Assembly (NCBI RefSeq): GCF_001641265.1
Contig: NW_020167526.1
Coordinates: 1,364,001-1,428,000 of the forward strand
DNA: 64,000 nt
Origin: Pseudogymnoascus destructans
Taxonomy: Eukaryota; Ascomycota; Leotiomycetes; Thelebolales; Thelebolaceae
Direction: 5' to 3'
Shown here: piece after piece, positions 1 through 10,920 of the stretch
Numbering within the stretch: position 1 is the stretch's first letter
How the letters are laid out: every line of letters begins with the position of its first letter
The notes under the pieces: generated by a model
Databases searched by the model: none
What the model was told of the DNA's origin: nothing
The model's input: only the letters and a program-made list of their open reading frames with translations
Program-made: the position numbers and the translations under genes

Positions 1-1049
1 TCGTCCTCGGCCGCTTCCCTCTCTCGGATGATCTGGTCGATCTCGTAGATGCTTGTCGTAAAGAACTCGGAGTCGCTTCGCATCATCTCATAGTGGAAAG
101 CGTTTGCGCCAATCTCGCAAATTTGGACCGGCGTGAAGCTGCGTACCAGGGTCTGGCGTCGGGAAAGAGAGAAGACTCCGCTCCTCCCATGATTCTTTCT
201 CTCATATGCGGATGGTCCGTTTCTTGGAGGTTTCGCCTCCACTTGCCCTAAGGGTCCGTCTTTATAGGTTTCCACGGGCGAGGCTCGTGTCCTTGGGGTT
301 TTGGGGTGCGGGTGGGTCGTTCCCTCGTCTCGCACCGGGCTCGGTGGGGTAATCATAATAGCGTCACGATGGGCCGTTATCACTTTCATTGGTATCGAGC
401 ATCCGCCCTCACGTCGTCTGTCGTCATGGTCGATGGCATCGTCCCGCCGGTTCGCATCCGATTGATGGGCGGGGTGACGTATAGACAGTTCACGCGAGTG
501 GTAGGGCAAGGTGATCTCTTTGCTCCAGCTAGGAGTAGGCGGGTACTCCTTTGGCCATACTAGCAGGCTCTTTGCAGAGTCGAGTAGGATTCGGAAGCGG
601 CTAAAAAGCTTCTTCCCAATTATCACATCTTGCGCTCCGAGATCTAGGAGCACAAAGGGGCAGTTATATATTCGGCGTCCTTCGACTGTCAAGTGTAACC
701 GAATATACTCCGATACGTAGCTTTGGATATTTCGCTGAAATCCACGTATGGGTACAGAGTAGGGCAGTTTCCGTAGGGGGCTCTGAAGCGCTTTCGACAA
801 CCGTTGCGCGAAAAGCTTATTAATGACGAGGTAGCCATTTGCTCCTGTGTCTGCGAGTGACTTCGTTTGCACCCCGAGTCCGTTCATACTCAGGGTTGTA
901 TCAACGAGAAATTGGGAGCCTCCCAAGAGCTCTCGTAAATCCAGTCCTTGCAGATCACATTTGCGTAGACCTAGGAAGGAGCCTTTCCCTAGGCCTCGTC
1001 GTTTTCCTCCAGGGACGCATCCGACTGGTGGGCGACTGCTTCCTCCCAC
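1..1049 (-). CDS. pol: Gypsy-1 Pol, copy 1, N-terminal part (protease onward; truncated by window)
   Basis: The frame begins around 1049, overlapping the end of gag in the -1 frame, and is open to position 1. It contains the aspartic protease active site (LADTGANGYL) and the second protease motif (LLDLGAQDVIIG). The run of five G at 776-780 keeps the two halves of the protease in one frame. The reverse transcriptase and later domains lie outside the window but are seen in copy 2. Confidence 0.8.
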   Translation of the reverse strand, partial: MGGSSRPPVGCVPGGKRRGLGKGSFLGLRKCDLQGLDLRELLGGSQFLVDTTLSMNGLGVQTKSLADTGANGYLVINKLFAQRLSKALQSPLRKLPYSVPIRGFQRNIQSYVSEYIRLHLTVEGRRIYNCPFVLLDLGAQDVIIGKKLFSRFRILLDSAKSLLVWPKEYPPTPSWSKEITLPYHSRELSIRHPAHQSDANRRDDAIDHDDRRREGGCSIPMKVITAHRDAIMITPPSPVRDEGTTHPHPKTPRTRASPVETYKDGPLGQVEAKPPRNGPSAYERKNHGRSGVFSLSRRQTLVRSFTPVQICEIGANAFHYEMMRSDSEFFTTSIYEIDQIIREREAAED

Positions 1050-2320
1050 TGCTCTTCATCCTCAGGGGCTTCGCGGTCAATCTCCTTGACGGTGGGGTTG
1101 AGCGGGCATTTGTCTTGGAAATGGCCCGGCTTGCCGCACTTGAAACAGTTCCCGGACGTAGCCGGCACGGCGGTCCGCACGCGGCCTGTAATGTCCGGCT
1201 TGGGGGCCGTGGGCGTAAAAGGAGTCCTCTGGAAGGAGACCAGAGGGCTTCTTGTAGGCCTCGGCGGTTGGGTTCTTCCGGGCTCAGCGGGTGTGAACCT
1301 AGATGAGCTCAGACGAGCGGGTCCTCGGGAGCTCGACTCGCCGCTCTTGGACGGGAAGCTTAGCTCGTTGTTCCGGCGTCACTCCTGATCGAAGGCGGTG
1401 AGTTCTCGGACCATAGTGTGGTAGTCTCCCTTCCATTGACTTTTGATAACCGCTACGCGGCTATGGAATTGAGGGGTCAACTTGTTCCACATGTACCGAA
1501 ACCATTCCGACTCTGTGACCTGTCCCGTAATAGCTGCACTTTGGAAGCGAGCTTTGAACTCTGAGAAAGTCTCGTTGGTATGTCCTTTCTCTCCCATTTG
1601 GAGGTCGTCGAAGAGGTTCCGGGCCTGTTCCGTTTCGTTGCCAGTGAGGTAATATGAACCCAACAGGTCCATCATCTCGTCGGCACTCCGAAACCCATGT
1701 GTCGCGGATAGGTATTGGGGTTCGAGGTATTTCTTTGCCAGGCCAGTCGTAGTCCCCCATATCAACGCTCTTCTCGAGACGTCGGTAGGGTAGTGATCCT
1801 CATTGACTACGAGGCGGTCCCGAATGGACGCGCTCCATTGCATAAAGGTATGTTCTATCCCATCGCTGAGCGGCGTAATCTTCTCAGAGATGGTGGATTT
1901 CTTGTAGCGATTCGGAGGGTCTTCGGAATACATCCTCGGAATCGATGGAGAACGAGTGTTTCGAAGAGGCGGCAACTGAACTGTCTCGGGGGTGTTTCGC
2001 ATAGGGGAAGTTCGTCGCTCCTCAACTTCGACGGTGTCCACCTGTGGCGTGGACGGTATTCTGGTCTGGGTTGCCGCTAGGTTGGCTATCATTTCCTTGA
2101 TCTCTTGCATCTGGATCTCGAGGTTTGCCATTCGATCTGGTATGTCATCGGTGGGTGCAGCGGTCGTAGCTGCAGCGGTGGTTTGTCTCGTTGACATTCG
2201 TGACGGTTGACCATCATTGTCTTGGGGGATGTTTGAGGTCATTTTCCTCATATTGGTTCGGGAGTGTATCGGTGTCGATACGAAAGAGTTTGACTTCCGG
2301 TAGCTCGTAGCTATCAACAC
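989..2320 (-). CDS. gag: Gypsy-1 Gag, copy 1 (capsid ORF, in-frame TGA, then zinc-knuckle part)
   Basis: The first 313 codons (2320 to 1379) encode a capsid-type Gag, with a poorly conserved N-terminus and a helical capsid region containing segments such as FMQWSASIRDRL. They end in TGA at 1379-1381. The same frame stays open after this codon through a Ser/Arg/Pro-rich linker to a CCHC zinc knuckle (CFKCGKPGHFQDKC) and an acidic tail, stopping at 989. The knuckle is the nucleocapsid RNA-binding motif. Copy 2 has the same TGA at the same codon, so the stop is older than the separation of the copies, or has been spread by gene conversion. Either readthrough makes the full Gag or the shared line is defective. 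Confidence 0.85.
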
Positions 2321-2607
2321 TCTTGTTCACAATTGCCTCTGTGCTTGAGGGGGTTCTTAAGGATCTCGTATCCTATTCGGCGCCAACGCGTCGGCGACTT
2401 TACCAGCTTGCTCTGCAGGATCAAACCCTGATCCACTGGTTGTCCGTGAGTTCTCTGGGGTCACGGCTATTTGAAGTCGTCAGGTCTCTACTTCGAAATG
2501 TCACTGAGTCGCGGTCGGTGGTGTTTCGACAGTTCTCCTGAGTCGTTCCGTTGTGGGATATTATTTAAGTACGGCCGTCCCTGGCAGGCGTGATCTTTTT
2601 TGTATAA

Positions 2608-2908
2608 TGTAAGGACACAGGGAATACGGCTCTCCGTAGGTGCATATGGGAGTGCGAGTCGGAGGTGATGCTGTATTCTATCCTATAGGTCTACTACGAA
2701 GGATACAAAAAAGATGAAGGTGTCACCCTGTATGGCTGTTCCCTTAAAATACCCGAAACTGCTCCGACTCAGCTAGCTCCCTGTTTGCCTAAGGCTTCCT
2801 TACGTTATGTGCCTAAGGCTGTCAGTCGCGACTGACCCGTAACGGCCCCGAGTCTCGATGGCGCCACGTGACGGCCGTAACTACCCTGAGTAAGGAGGCA
2901 TCCTTACA
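2608..2908 (-). repeat. Gypsy-1 copy 1 5' LTR (301 bp)
   Basis: Starts TGTAAGG and ends CCTTACA on the element strand, 301 bp. By eye it is identical to the 5' LTR of copy 2 (19456-19756). It differs from the 3' LTR of copy 2 (26930-27230) at three positions. Confidence 0.95.
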
Positions 2909-2989
2909 ACTTGTAGGTTTGAGGAGGAGATTTCCAAGTTTGCTCTTGAGTTTGATAGCAAACTGAGTGCAATGAATGTCAGTATGACA
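2909..2989 (+). repeat. LTR-X fragment E: last 81 bp of an LTR
   Basis: Matches the 3' end of the LTR-X family, ending GTATGACA, as in solo LTR D (ending at 61593) and, inverted, 3618-3698. It stops exactly at the Gypsy-1 insertion point ACTTG/CAAGT. The rest of the same LTR is 27231-28266, which begins at CAAGT. The two pieces together rebuild one full LTR with a 5-bp duplication. Confidence 0.9.
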
Positions 2990-3617
2990 TCACTCTCTTT
3001 GACTCGATATAAGAACCCTTCGGAATGCATCAGAAAAATTCAGAATCTCATGGAAACTTAAAGAAGAATTAAGTCAACTTCGGACACCCTCGGAAATTCA
3101 TAGAAAATACAAGTTCTAGCAACTCAACTTCGAACTTCAATAATCCCTACTTCGATACTTCGCTCATCTCAGACTCAAGATTACATAGACCTCACTTACT
3201 TCGGTCCTTGTGAGGGGCTCTTGTCATGACACTCCTTCGATATTTGTGTCATGACCCTTCGATTCGCTTTAGTCTCTAGTACTTATTTCACTATGTCATT
3301 CACTTCACCTGCTTCGCTCACTTCGCTTCACTTGCTGACCTAGATCAGCCCAAAATGACTACTGGCTTAGGCTCTCTTGTTATTGGCTCGCTTCACTAGG
3401 GCTCACTTAGCTAGGGTTCGGTTAATTAGTGCCTTCACTTATTTGGCACTAGGGTTTTTTACTGTTATATAAGCACTTATTGCTCATGTCTCTTATTAAT
3501 CTTTAGCTAGCAAATTATACACTACTTGGCCTTCTTGCAATTCCTCCTGCTTCGACTTACTTTGCATTCCCTTACTTCGAGTCGAACCACTTGGCCAACC
3601 TGTTAGTCTCACCACTT
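2990..3617. other. Repeat-derived intergenic stretch, no gene
   Basis: CTTCG-rich, AT-leaning sequence with TATA-like boxes near 3007 and 3475. It has no open frame that looks coding. It follows the end of LTR fragment E and precedes LTR A, so it may be the inside of an LTR-X element or an unrelated LTR. I could not find a primer-binding site or a terminal repeat that settles this. Confidence 0.5.
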
Positions 3618-4729
3618 TGTCATACTGACATTCGTTGCACTCAGTTTGCTATCAAACTCAAGAGCAAACTTGGAAATCTCCTCCTCAAACCTACAAGTCA
3701 CTATACATATTTTGGCTTGTCACACCAACAACAAGAGCAATACTACTCAACGATTGCTACAACCCTCTACGATTCATTACATGGCATTGCTCCTTAGTTA
3801 CTGGGCCGATATGACCACATAGCATATCTCTACAACCCTCTATGATTCATTACATGACATCACTCCTTAGTTACTGGGCTAATACTACACATGACATATC
3901 TCTACCAACTAGAGGCCTAGGAACATGAACGATAGCTCCAAAAGCTTCTACAACCATCTATGATTCATTACACGTCATCGCTCCTTAGTTACCCACAAGA
4001 TTGGTTAAGTTATGACATAATCTGTCTATAGGGGTACTCTGACCTTGGACCTCCTTTCACTTCCTATAGGCTAGGAACCTAGGAGATGGAGTTGCAAAGA
4101 ATGTGTTTTCTGGATGGTCTAACTATCGTATTTCAGGAGAAGAGCTACTGTTATATGCATGATTGTATTGTTCCAGGCTCTTCCAGAAATCTCCAAGAAG
4201 ACAAAGACCAAAGACCTGTCACAGCTCACCACTGAACAAAGCCAGCGAAAGTGAGAGAAGCGTGAGAGAAGCTTCTCAAAAACAACAGATGGTTCTATGG
4301 GATTCTCTTACGTCGACTACAGTTACCAAGCCTGGTTAGTCATGGAAAGTCTTGGAAAATGAGAGAACTACACTCCTTTAGCATAAATAGGATTGCCCTT
4401 TCCTTAAGAAAGGGCAAGCAGACAATACAGTAAATCGACTATCACATACTTCCACGTCTTTTCCAAGCTTCCAAGCATTGATCTTGTTACTCCTTGTTTC
4501 TGAAAAGTCAGTGAGGTGCTAACCTCTGACTTATCCCTGAGTTCTAAGACTCAACATTTGTTACAACTTGTCTATACCACTCCACTACATCATACACCTG
4601 ATTGCTGCATTGTGGAATAGTCTAAGCTACGACCCTTTGGCTCTGTTTCCTAAGACAGTGTGTTGTCTTAGTAAAATCATCCCTTCCTTGGGTGGCTAGA
4701 TTCTCACATCTGGTGCACCCACCATTACA
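3618..4729 (-). repeat. LTR-X copy A: solo LTR with 5-bp target duplication CACTT
   Basis: On the minus strand it starts TGTAATGGTGGG and ends GTATGACA (1112 bp). It is flanked by CACTT at 3613-3617 and CACTT at 4730-4734, so it is a complete solo LTR left after LTR-LTR recombination. It includes a TATA-like CCTATTTATGC box and short direct repeats (CTACAACCCTCTATGATTC type). It carries an extra block at 4090-4286 that is absent from copies B and D. Confidence 0.88.
4090..4286. mobile_element. Small insertion (197 bp) inside LTR A, flanked by AGATGG
   Basis: LTR copies B and D read straight through GAGATGGTTCTATGGG. Copy A has 197 bp inserted there, with AGATGG at both sides (4084-4089 and 4287-4292), which is a likely 6-bp target duplication. 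No clear terminal inverted repeat or coding frame was seen. Identity unknown; it could be a SINE or MITE-like element. Confidence 0.5.
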
Positions 4730-4885
4730 CACTTGACCCCTGTGGTATAAAGTATATGCTTTGGAGCCTGAACTACTATAACTTGTCCTACTGCTTCGAG
4801 TATCGAAGTCTTCACATTATACTTCAGATATTTCTGCAGACTCGAAGGTCAGCCTCAGTTCGAACTGCCCTTACATACAGGCAAA

Positions 4886-5984
4886 CTTACATCTTGTATG
4901 AGAATAGCAGATTCCTAGCTAATTGGGTTATTACTATTACTGAAAATGGCTGGACTACAAACGAGAGAGGCATGGATTGGATTTAGCATTTTGAGAAGCA
5001 TACAAAGACATGGAGTGTTAGTGGTTATCGCTTGTTAGTCCTTAATGGCCATGAGAGCCACCACTTAGATGAGTTTGAGGAGTATTGCAAAGAACACAAC
5101 ATTATAACTCTCTGTATGCCTGCTCATTCTTCTCATCTACTCTAGCCACTTAATATTGGCTGTTTTAGCCTATTAAAAGGTGCTTATAGTCAGCAAATTA
5201 AAGATATAATACAAGCTCATATTACTCATATTACAAAGGATGACTTCTTTCCTGCCTTTCACGCTGCATTCAACATTGCAATGACAGAAAGCAATATTCG
5301 AGGAGGGTTCCAAGGTGCCGGACTTCTTATATTAAACTCTAAGAGTGTGATCTCTGCACTTGATCTCAAGTTAAAGACACCAACGCCTCTAAGCTCCTAA
5401 GCTCCCGCCTAGGTACAGCTCAACCTTAGGTTTCCCAAACACCAAATAACCCAATTGAAGCCTCATCACACTCTACCTTTATTAAAAACCGAATTGCACA
5501 TCATCAAAACAGCTCTCTAACCTCAATTTACGCAGCTGTTGACCAGTTTACAAAGGGTGCATCGCAAATAATGCATCAACTAGCATTGTTAAAAGCAGAG
5601 AACCAGAACCTCTAACAGGCAAATGAAGTGCTAAGCAAGCGGAGGAAGGCAAGAAAAACACGTCTACAGCAAGGAGGATCACTTAGCCAACAGGAGGCAC
5701 AGGAGCTACAGGACGAGAGGGACGTTGTACAGCAAGTAGAGTAAGAAACAAAGGCAAGTGGTAGTCGGAAGCCAAGGGAAGAAACACGCCTACGGTGTTG
5801 TGGCAACTGTAGTCAGGTCAGTCACAATGCGCGGACGTGTCAGATTGTAGCAGAGACCTCTTCGGAAGAGGATCCCGAAGAGCTTTAATTGATTTTCATC
5901 GTTGTCATAGAATTATGTACTGTTGTGTTGGTAGAGTATGATAAAGTGCGTCGCTCGCTTGGATGCGTCGTTATACATGTACAT
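4886..5984 (+). pseudogene. 5'-truncated, RIP-damaged pogo/Fot1-type transposase relic
   Basis: Aligns with residues about 224-551 of the intact transposase at 36530-38185. It still reads ENGWTTNERGMDWI, LLVLNGHESHH, MPAHSSHLL and the C-terminal CCHC region. Stops come from C-to-T or G-to-A changes, for example cagcac to tagcat near 4984 and ctccag to ctctag near 5142, which is the pattern of repeat-induced point mutation (RIP). The N-terminal half is missing, and the catalytic aspartates in LDGH and PLDVG have become Asn (LNGH, PLNIG). The 3' end keeps a diverged terminal repeat with two TGCGTCG motifs 17 bp apart (5947 and 5964) and a TA at 5985-5986. Not functional. Confidence 0.85.
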
Positions 5985-6186
5985 TAGTTTTATGATATCA
6001 TTATATAAAGACGCCTCGCTGAAGCGCAAATACTAACATAAAGAACGGCAAGGAAAAATGAGAGACGTGGTATATTGATGCGTGACTCCGTCCCACCCAG
6101 CAGAAAATATAAACTGAACGCACACAGTCCAAATAAACTCCAGGTAGCCCCCTCTGTGCTCCTCTATCCCATTTCATATGACATTA
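5985..6186. other. Intergenic, 3' side of ste2
   Basis: Short stretch between the pogo relic end and the ste2 stop codon. It includes the likely ste2 3' UTR. Nothing else recognised. Confidence 0.5.
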
Positions 6187-7437
6187 TCAAAAGATGTCCT
6201 CTCGCTCAATCGAACCCCCCCTCCCTGCAGTATGCACCTCATACGTCCTCTCGATCCTCACACCCCTGGGGCTAATAGATCCACTCATGCGGTCCATCCC
6301 GTACGCTCCACCCCTATTAAGCGTCCCATCGTCCCCCAGCTCCTCCTCGCTCGTGCGGCTGAGGTGCTCCGCCGGTACGCTAGCCTTGCGGATCGATCGC
6401 GGGAGATGGGCCGACGAGGACTTGTAGTCGGAGCCCATGTTGAAGCTGGCGAATTTGGGGGTGCTGCCGTGGGGGCGCACGGGCTCGTCGCCGTCGATGG
6501 CGGCGGCGGCCCAGACGGAGGAGAGGGGGAGCAGGATGGCGACTAGGCAGATTGCTAGGGTGCCTGCTTCGTAGAAGGTTTCTTCGGGGAAGAATTCGAG
6601 GACTGTGAAGAGGGCTGGGTGGGGGTTAGCTGGTTTCTTTCTGAAAGAGGTGTGAGATTGGTGAGACTCACAAGGGATAAGCATAGTGCATCCAGCCATG
6701 ATTGTGATTATTTGCATTGGACCCCACTGCTTGAGGCCCATCTTCTTCCTCTGATACAACGTCCAGCCCAACTTGATGACGAAAATGGTGCAGAAGAACC
6801 ATATTGAGGCCGTCTCACTGATCAGACTTGCTCCGCTGAACATCAGCGAGTCGGACTTCACTGTAGCGCCGAGGATTCCTTCGATATTACGGATGGTAAG
6901 CCCGAAGCGGAAGCTGATCGCGAGAAGCGATACAACCATCGATAAGGCGGTGACAGGCCAACGGATGTGACTGCTCATAGACTTGCATACCACGTTTGTC
7001 TGAAGGACTAGCGAAGCCTCGATCGTTATGAGTAGGAAGAGGGTGAGTAGGGTGGCGGCAACGCTGTTAGCGTATGCGGATGCTGGAACGGTAGAGTAGT
7101 CGAAGGAAAGATAGCGGTAGATTTCTGTCCATGGGCCAATGTAGTATAAGATTTGAAGCAGGGAGCGGAGACACGAGATGATGAGGGAGAGGACGTTCAG
7201 GACGAAGATTGGAGACTTGCGCTTCGACACTCTCGTTGTGAGCAAGACCACCAGGAACATGATCAGTGAGGCGCCGAGTTGGCATCCGTATACGACGCAT
7301 ATTTCATTATTTTGCCTATTGAATAGGTTGATCATCGGGAGGGTTGCAACCACTGGAGTACCATCTGGTGTATATATTGTGATGTTCTGCCTGGTGGGGT
7401 CAAAGTCTGCGGGGAGATGGACGTTGGCGGTCGACAT
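6187..7437 (-). CDS. ste2: Ste2/PreB-type alpha-pheromone receptor (GPCR)
   Basis: Seven-helix G-protein-coupled receptor of the fungal STE2 family, which senses the peptide alpha-pheromone at the plasma membrane and signals through the mating MAP kinase pathway. Exons 7437-6672 and 6602-6187; the 69-bp intron has GTGAGT, GCTAAC and CACAG. The product is 393 aa, usual for the family. The family signature is clear: the N-terminal TIYTPDGTPV stretch, CQLGASLIMFLVVLLTT in helix 1, KRKSPIFVLNVLSLIISCLR after loop 1, and a hydrophilic Ser-rich cytoplasmic tail from about residue 290. I chose the start MSTANVHLP at 7437; an in-frame upstream ATG at 7608 would add 57 residues with no family match. 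It lies within the segment inferred to be inverted. Confidence 0.93.
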   Translation of the reverse strand: MSTANVHLPADFDPTRQNITIYTPDGTPVVATLPMINLFNRQNNEICVVYGCQLGASLIMFLVVLLTTRVSKRKSPIFVLNVLSLIISCLRSLLQILYYIGPWTEIYRYLSFDYSTVPASAYANSVAATLLTLFLLITIEASLVLQTNVVCKSMSSHIRWPVTALSMVVSLLAISFRFGLTIRNIEGILGATVKSDSLMFSGASLISETASIWFFCTIFVIKLGWTLYQRKKMGLKQWGPMQIITIMAGCTMLIPCESHQSHTSFRKKPANPHPALFTVLEFFPEETFYEAGTLAICLVAILLPLSSVWAAAAIDGDEPVRPHGSTPKFASFNMGSDYKSSSAHLPRSIRKASVPAEHLSRTSEEELGDDGTLNRGGAYGMDRMSGSISPRGVRIERTYEVHTAGRGGSIEREDIF

Positions 7438-10400
7438 CCTAGACGATGAGGCTGAGAGCCCCGGACTTTCATATATGACAGTGGTAGTCTGAAGAGTGCG
7501 CCTATGGATGGAGGCTTTCGATGCTTCGTGTTTGGGAGTGGTATTGAATTGGAGAGAGGTTGAATTCGACGGCGGCGGATGGAGATAGATATACTCTTTC
7601 AAAATCAAATCTCTTCACTGTCGAAGACAATGTCTCCCTCGATATCCAGTCCAGCGGTCAAAGAGAGCTTGGTGAATAATATGAAGCCTTAAACAATCAT
7701 CTCAGGGCCTCACAACATGAGATAAAAAGGGGTAATGGGATCTGGAACATGGCAAAATATATCCATATATCAGGAGCAATGTCCCAGTTATGTTTCTCCG
7801 GATATATATCATGGCCGCACAGATATATGTTGTAAATAGATGACGAGGGATCGATCGCATTGCCGGCGCTATCTCGAGAACAATAGTAAGAAGCTATCCC
7901 GGCGATGCTGCCAGGTCGCTTAATCCTTACTATTGTTCTCACGCCCCTGTGCATATCTAAATCGGGTCCAGCAATGAAAACGCAGGAAAAGCAAGACCTA
8001 AGATTTAAGAGCCGGATCTTTTGCAGTTTAGGGACGAGACATGAATGGATTTTGACTTGGGCGGATTGACAGGTTATATATTTGCTGAGGCTGGTGGGAT
8101 GTGATTATGAGGCAGCTGAGCTGGTCCAACTCGGACACAGCCTTGCTATTGTTGTTTTGGACTTGAGAAAAGTATACCGAATACCTGAGAAACTGATTTT
8201 ATGAGATCGCTGTTTTCATAGATATCTTGAAGCCGTCAAAGAGAGTATGTGAGTCCTCTGACGTTAACATGGAAAGGTCGTCGGCGGCGATGGGACAAAT
8301 ACCATCGTGATCACGTGGTTATAGACCGATAATGGCTCCCTCTTGCTGTTTTTGAGAAGCCCAGCCTTGCCATATAGACACAACAATTTTGTTACATTTT
8401 TCCATACCTTGGAGTAGCACAAACAATCATCTGCCATCCTATTATGCTTTTGCGTGGTTATCTTGAAATGTGTTTATGTGGATCCCATGTTAAGTAAGCG
8501 GTTCACGGTTCACGACTTTTGGTGTACATAGGTGAGGTCGCCATGAACACGTCGGTCTTGTAAGGCAGACATTTACACGGCTCAAATGTAGCCCTCTCAA
8601 GGCAATGCATGTTCGTTATTCTATTCACACCGTATGCTTTAGCTTTGATGCTCGCATGGCACGTCCCCTGTCAAATTGTTGTATTGTCTGAGTTGCAATG
8701 GCCGCATCTCTGTTAACAGGCTATGATCGACGACCAGAGATAAGCAGTTTGCTGCAATACTCGCGCGGCTCGAAGCATTGATATTGTTCTCGAGAGTTCT
8801 CTCGTTGGGGCTTGGGGGTGCAAGTGCTTCCGCCCAGTCGTGGCCAAAGTCACACTCGGGGAGGGAAACATTGGAACCCGAAACTCGCCCTCTGCATCAT
8901 ACCCAATGAGTACATTGACCAGCGCGGACACTTCACACATCGGAACTGTGATTTTGCAACATGTCAAACAAGTTTCCAGTGGCTTTTCGGTGGTTGTGTG
9001 CCGTAGAGTGCTGTTGGCCAGTGAGTCCCGGCCTAAAGTCCCAAAGCGACACGCCTCGGTGCAATATTGAGTCCCTGCATTTCACCACCTGAGTGGCTGG
9101 GATGATAATCCCGCACTCCGCGACGCTACAAGGAACCACCACGCATCGCCAGCATGGTAAGGATATTGCTCGGAGGAAGAGACGCAAGCTGTTGGATCAA
9201 GTGATGCCTCGTATTGTGCATTGTGACGATTGATCACATATCTCACTATGCCCCCCAATGTTGGCTGCCAATTTACGTATATGCCTGCTAGTGGTTGCTG
9301 GGCGACTGCAGATGCTGGACCTTCTTTGGGGGGAGCGGGATTCCCCAGTACTCGTCGGTGACTTTGCAGCTAAAGGCCAAGAGTCTTCGTCACCAAATGC
9401 TGACTGGCCATCCGACCTTGGACAGCTACGGACTTGCCCACAGAGAGAGAAGCGCTTTTGCTCTGGTCGGGTACCTGGCGGTACCGCGAGTAGGTCGTGG
9501 TTTTTTTACCGATAGGTGCGGCTAGGGCAAGACCAGCACCTCCCGACCAAGTTGAGTCGGAGCCGCTTTTCTTTTCCCGTAGACGCCCAATTATTGGGCT
9601 CGTGGGCGTGGGGTTCACTGCAGATCCTTACGTCTGTGCTTTCTGTGGGCTTGTTTCAATGCTAAAGAAACGGCCAGTGGCGGGGCTCGACGGCGGGCCC
9701 TCAGCGGTCAGGATAGTGGAAATTAAAGCGCTCGACCATGGCTCAGTCCTACACAGACAAATCAGCGAGCACGGAGTACTATGTGCGGGGAATAAGCTTT
9801 CAACCTTCCAACGGGACCCGCAATCGATGTTTCATCTCGGCCTTTTTGAACCGTCTTTGAAGGCCTGTTAGGGCCAGGAACCAAGGCTGTTATGGCCGAG
9901 ACGATCCCACTTGGCCCACCTGCCCACCTGCCCACCTGTATACAGTGGCAATTGCACACAAAGCCGACATTTCTTGACCCAGATTTCCAGTTCTGGACTT
10001 CCAAAACGTAGGAGCACTCAAAGTCTGGTTGACCTTCAACACTTTGTGGTACACTACCACTGTATGGATATCTTCTCCGTAACTTAGGCCTCAGTTAGGT
10101 CACCCACGGAATGGGAGTCGGAATCGAGGGCTGGAACCTGCCCCGTAGAAACTCTCTGTTAACAGAACCCACATGCCGTATCAAACGAAACGAAACACAG
10201 CGTCGCGCCGTGGATGCTACCGCCTTTCACCTTTCAGACGAGTCAGGTAATCGAGTATCTGTGCAGCGGTCAGTGGGGCCCATATCGACATGTGTTGATT
10301 AAAGGTGAATCACTGGATGCTGAACCCTCACGATACCCCTGTTTCTCCCCCTGTTCCGAAGAGTTTGTTTCTGTTGGCGGCTGCTCAGTTACGAAATAAG

Positions 10401-10920
10401 AAACCATAGGATAATAGGATAGAGTGTTCATGATGTTGTGGAACCGCCATCTGAGGACTGCACCACACCAACCCATACGAATTCACTCTCTCGCCTGCGC
10501 TTATCAGCTACTGTACTCTACTGTACTCCGTACCTGATATATATTCAAACTCTCCCACCCACACATTTGTCCTCTTCTTTTTTTCTTCTTCTTCTTCTTA
10601 CATCTCAACCTCCTTTGGCCAGAGATTGATATCGTTCTCTCTTTTTTATTCTTTACACTCCTTGTTGTTCATACGATCATTCATAGCCTGTGGCTACTGA
10701 TAAAAAGTCCTATACATTCACATTCATTGACTGAATCCCACGATCCCGACGATTGCATATTCTAGAAACAACAACATTCAACTTTGCTCCTGATTTGATC
10801 CCAGTTGACTGGTTGATTTCTCGATACCACTGTCCTTTGCACAACTATACAACCCTGAACATACAACCCTCTTTAGCTGGCCAACACTGTTACCATCTAC
10901 CAAACCGCACTCCTTCAAAG
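7438..10920. other. Long intergenic region between ste2 and the DUF1996 gene
   Basis: About 3.5 kb holding the divergent promoters of ste2 and the DUF1996 gene. No open frame has recognisable motifs or splice structure. The last 400 bp before 10921 are pyrimidine-rich with TTCTT runs, as in many fungal promoters and 5' leaders. A short TGCCCACC tract repeats at about 9917-9940. Nothing else supported. Confidence 0.6.

Larger units (their letters stand above)
1..2908 (-). mobile_element. Gypsy-1 copy 1, Ty3/Gypsy chromovirus, 5' part (truncated by window edge)
   Basis: Reverse complement of 19456-22362, which is the other copy of the same element. I see one length difference: a G run of five at 776-780 against four C at 21584-21587. 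The 5' LTR is at 2608-2908, gag at 989-2320 and the start of pol at 1-1049. Because it keeps the fifth base, the protease-pol frame is open to the window edge here, unlike copy 2. The flank beyond the LTR is a piece of another LTR (2909-2989) ending in the 5-bp target sequence caagt (read on the element strand). The 3' end lies outside the window. Confidence 0.93.

Noticed and set aside
2909..3698. Inverted repeat of 81 bp (2909-2989 and 3618-3698) looking like terminal repeats of a DNA transposon
   Set aside because: Both are the same end of the LTR-X family in opposite orientation; the full LTR copies A and D with target duplications explain them better.
7609..10920. Small genes or RNA genes in the ste2-DUF1996 intergenic region
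   Set aside because: No tRNA cloverleaf, no conserved motif and no splice-compatible frames; open frames overlap on both strands.
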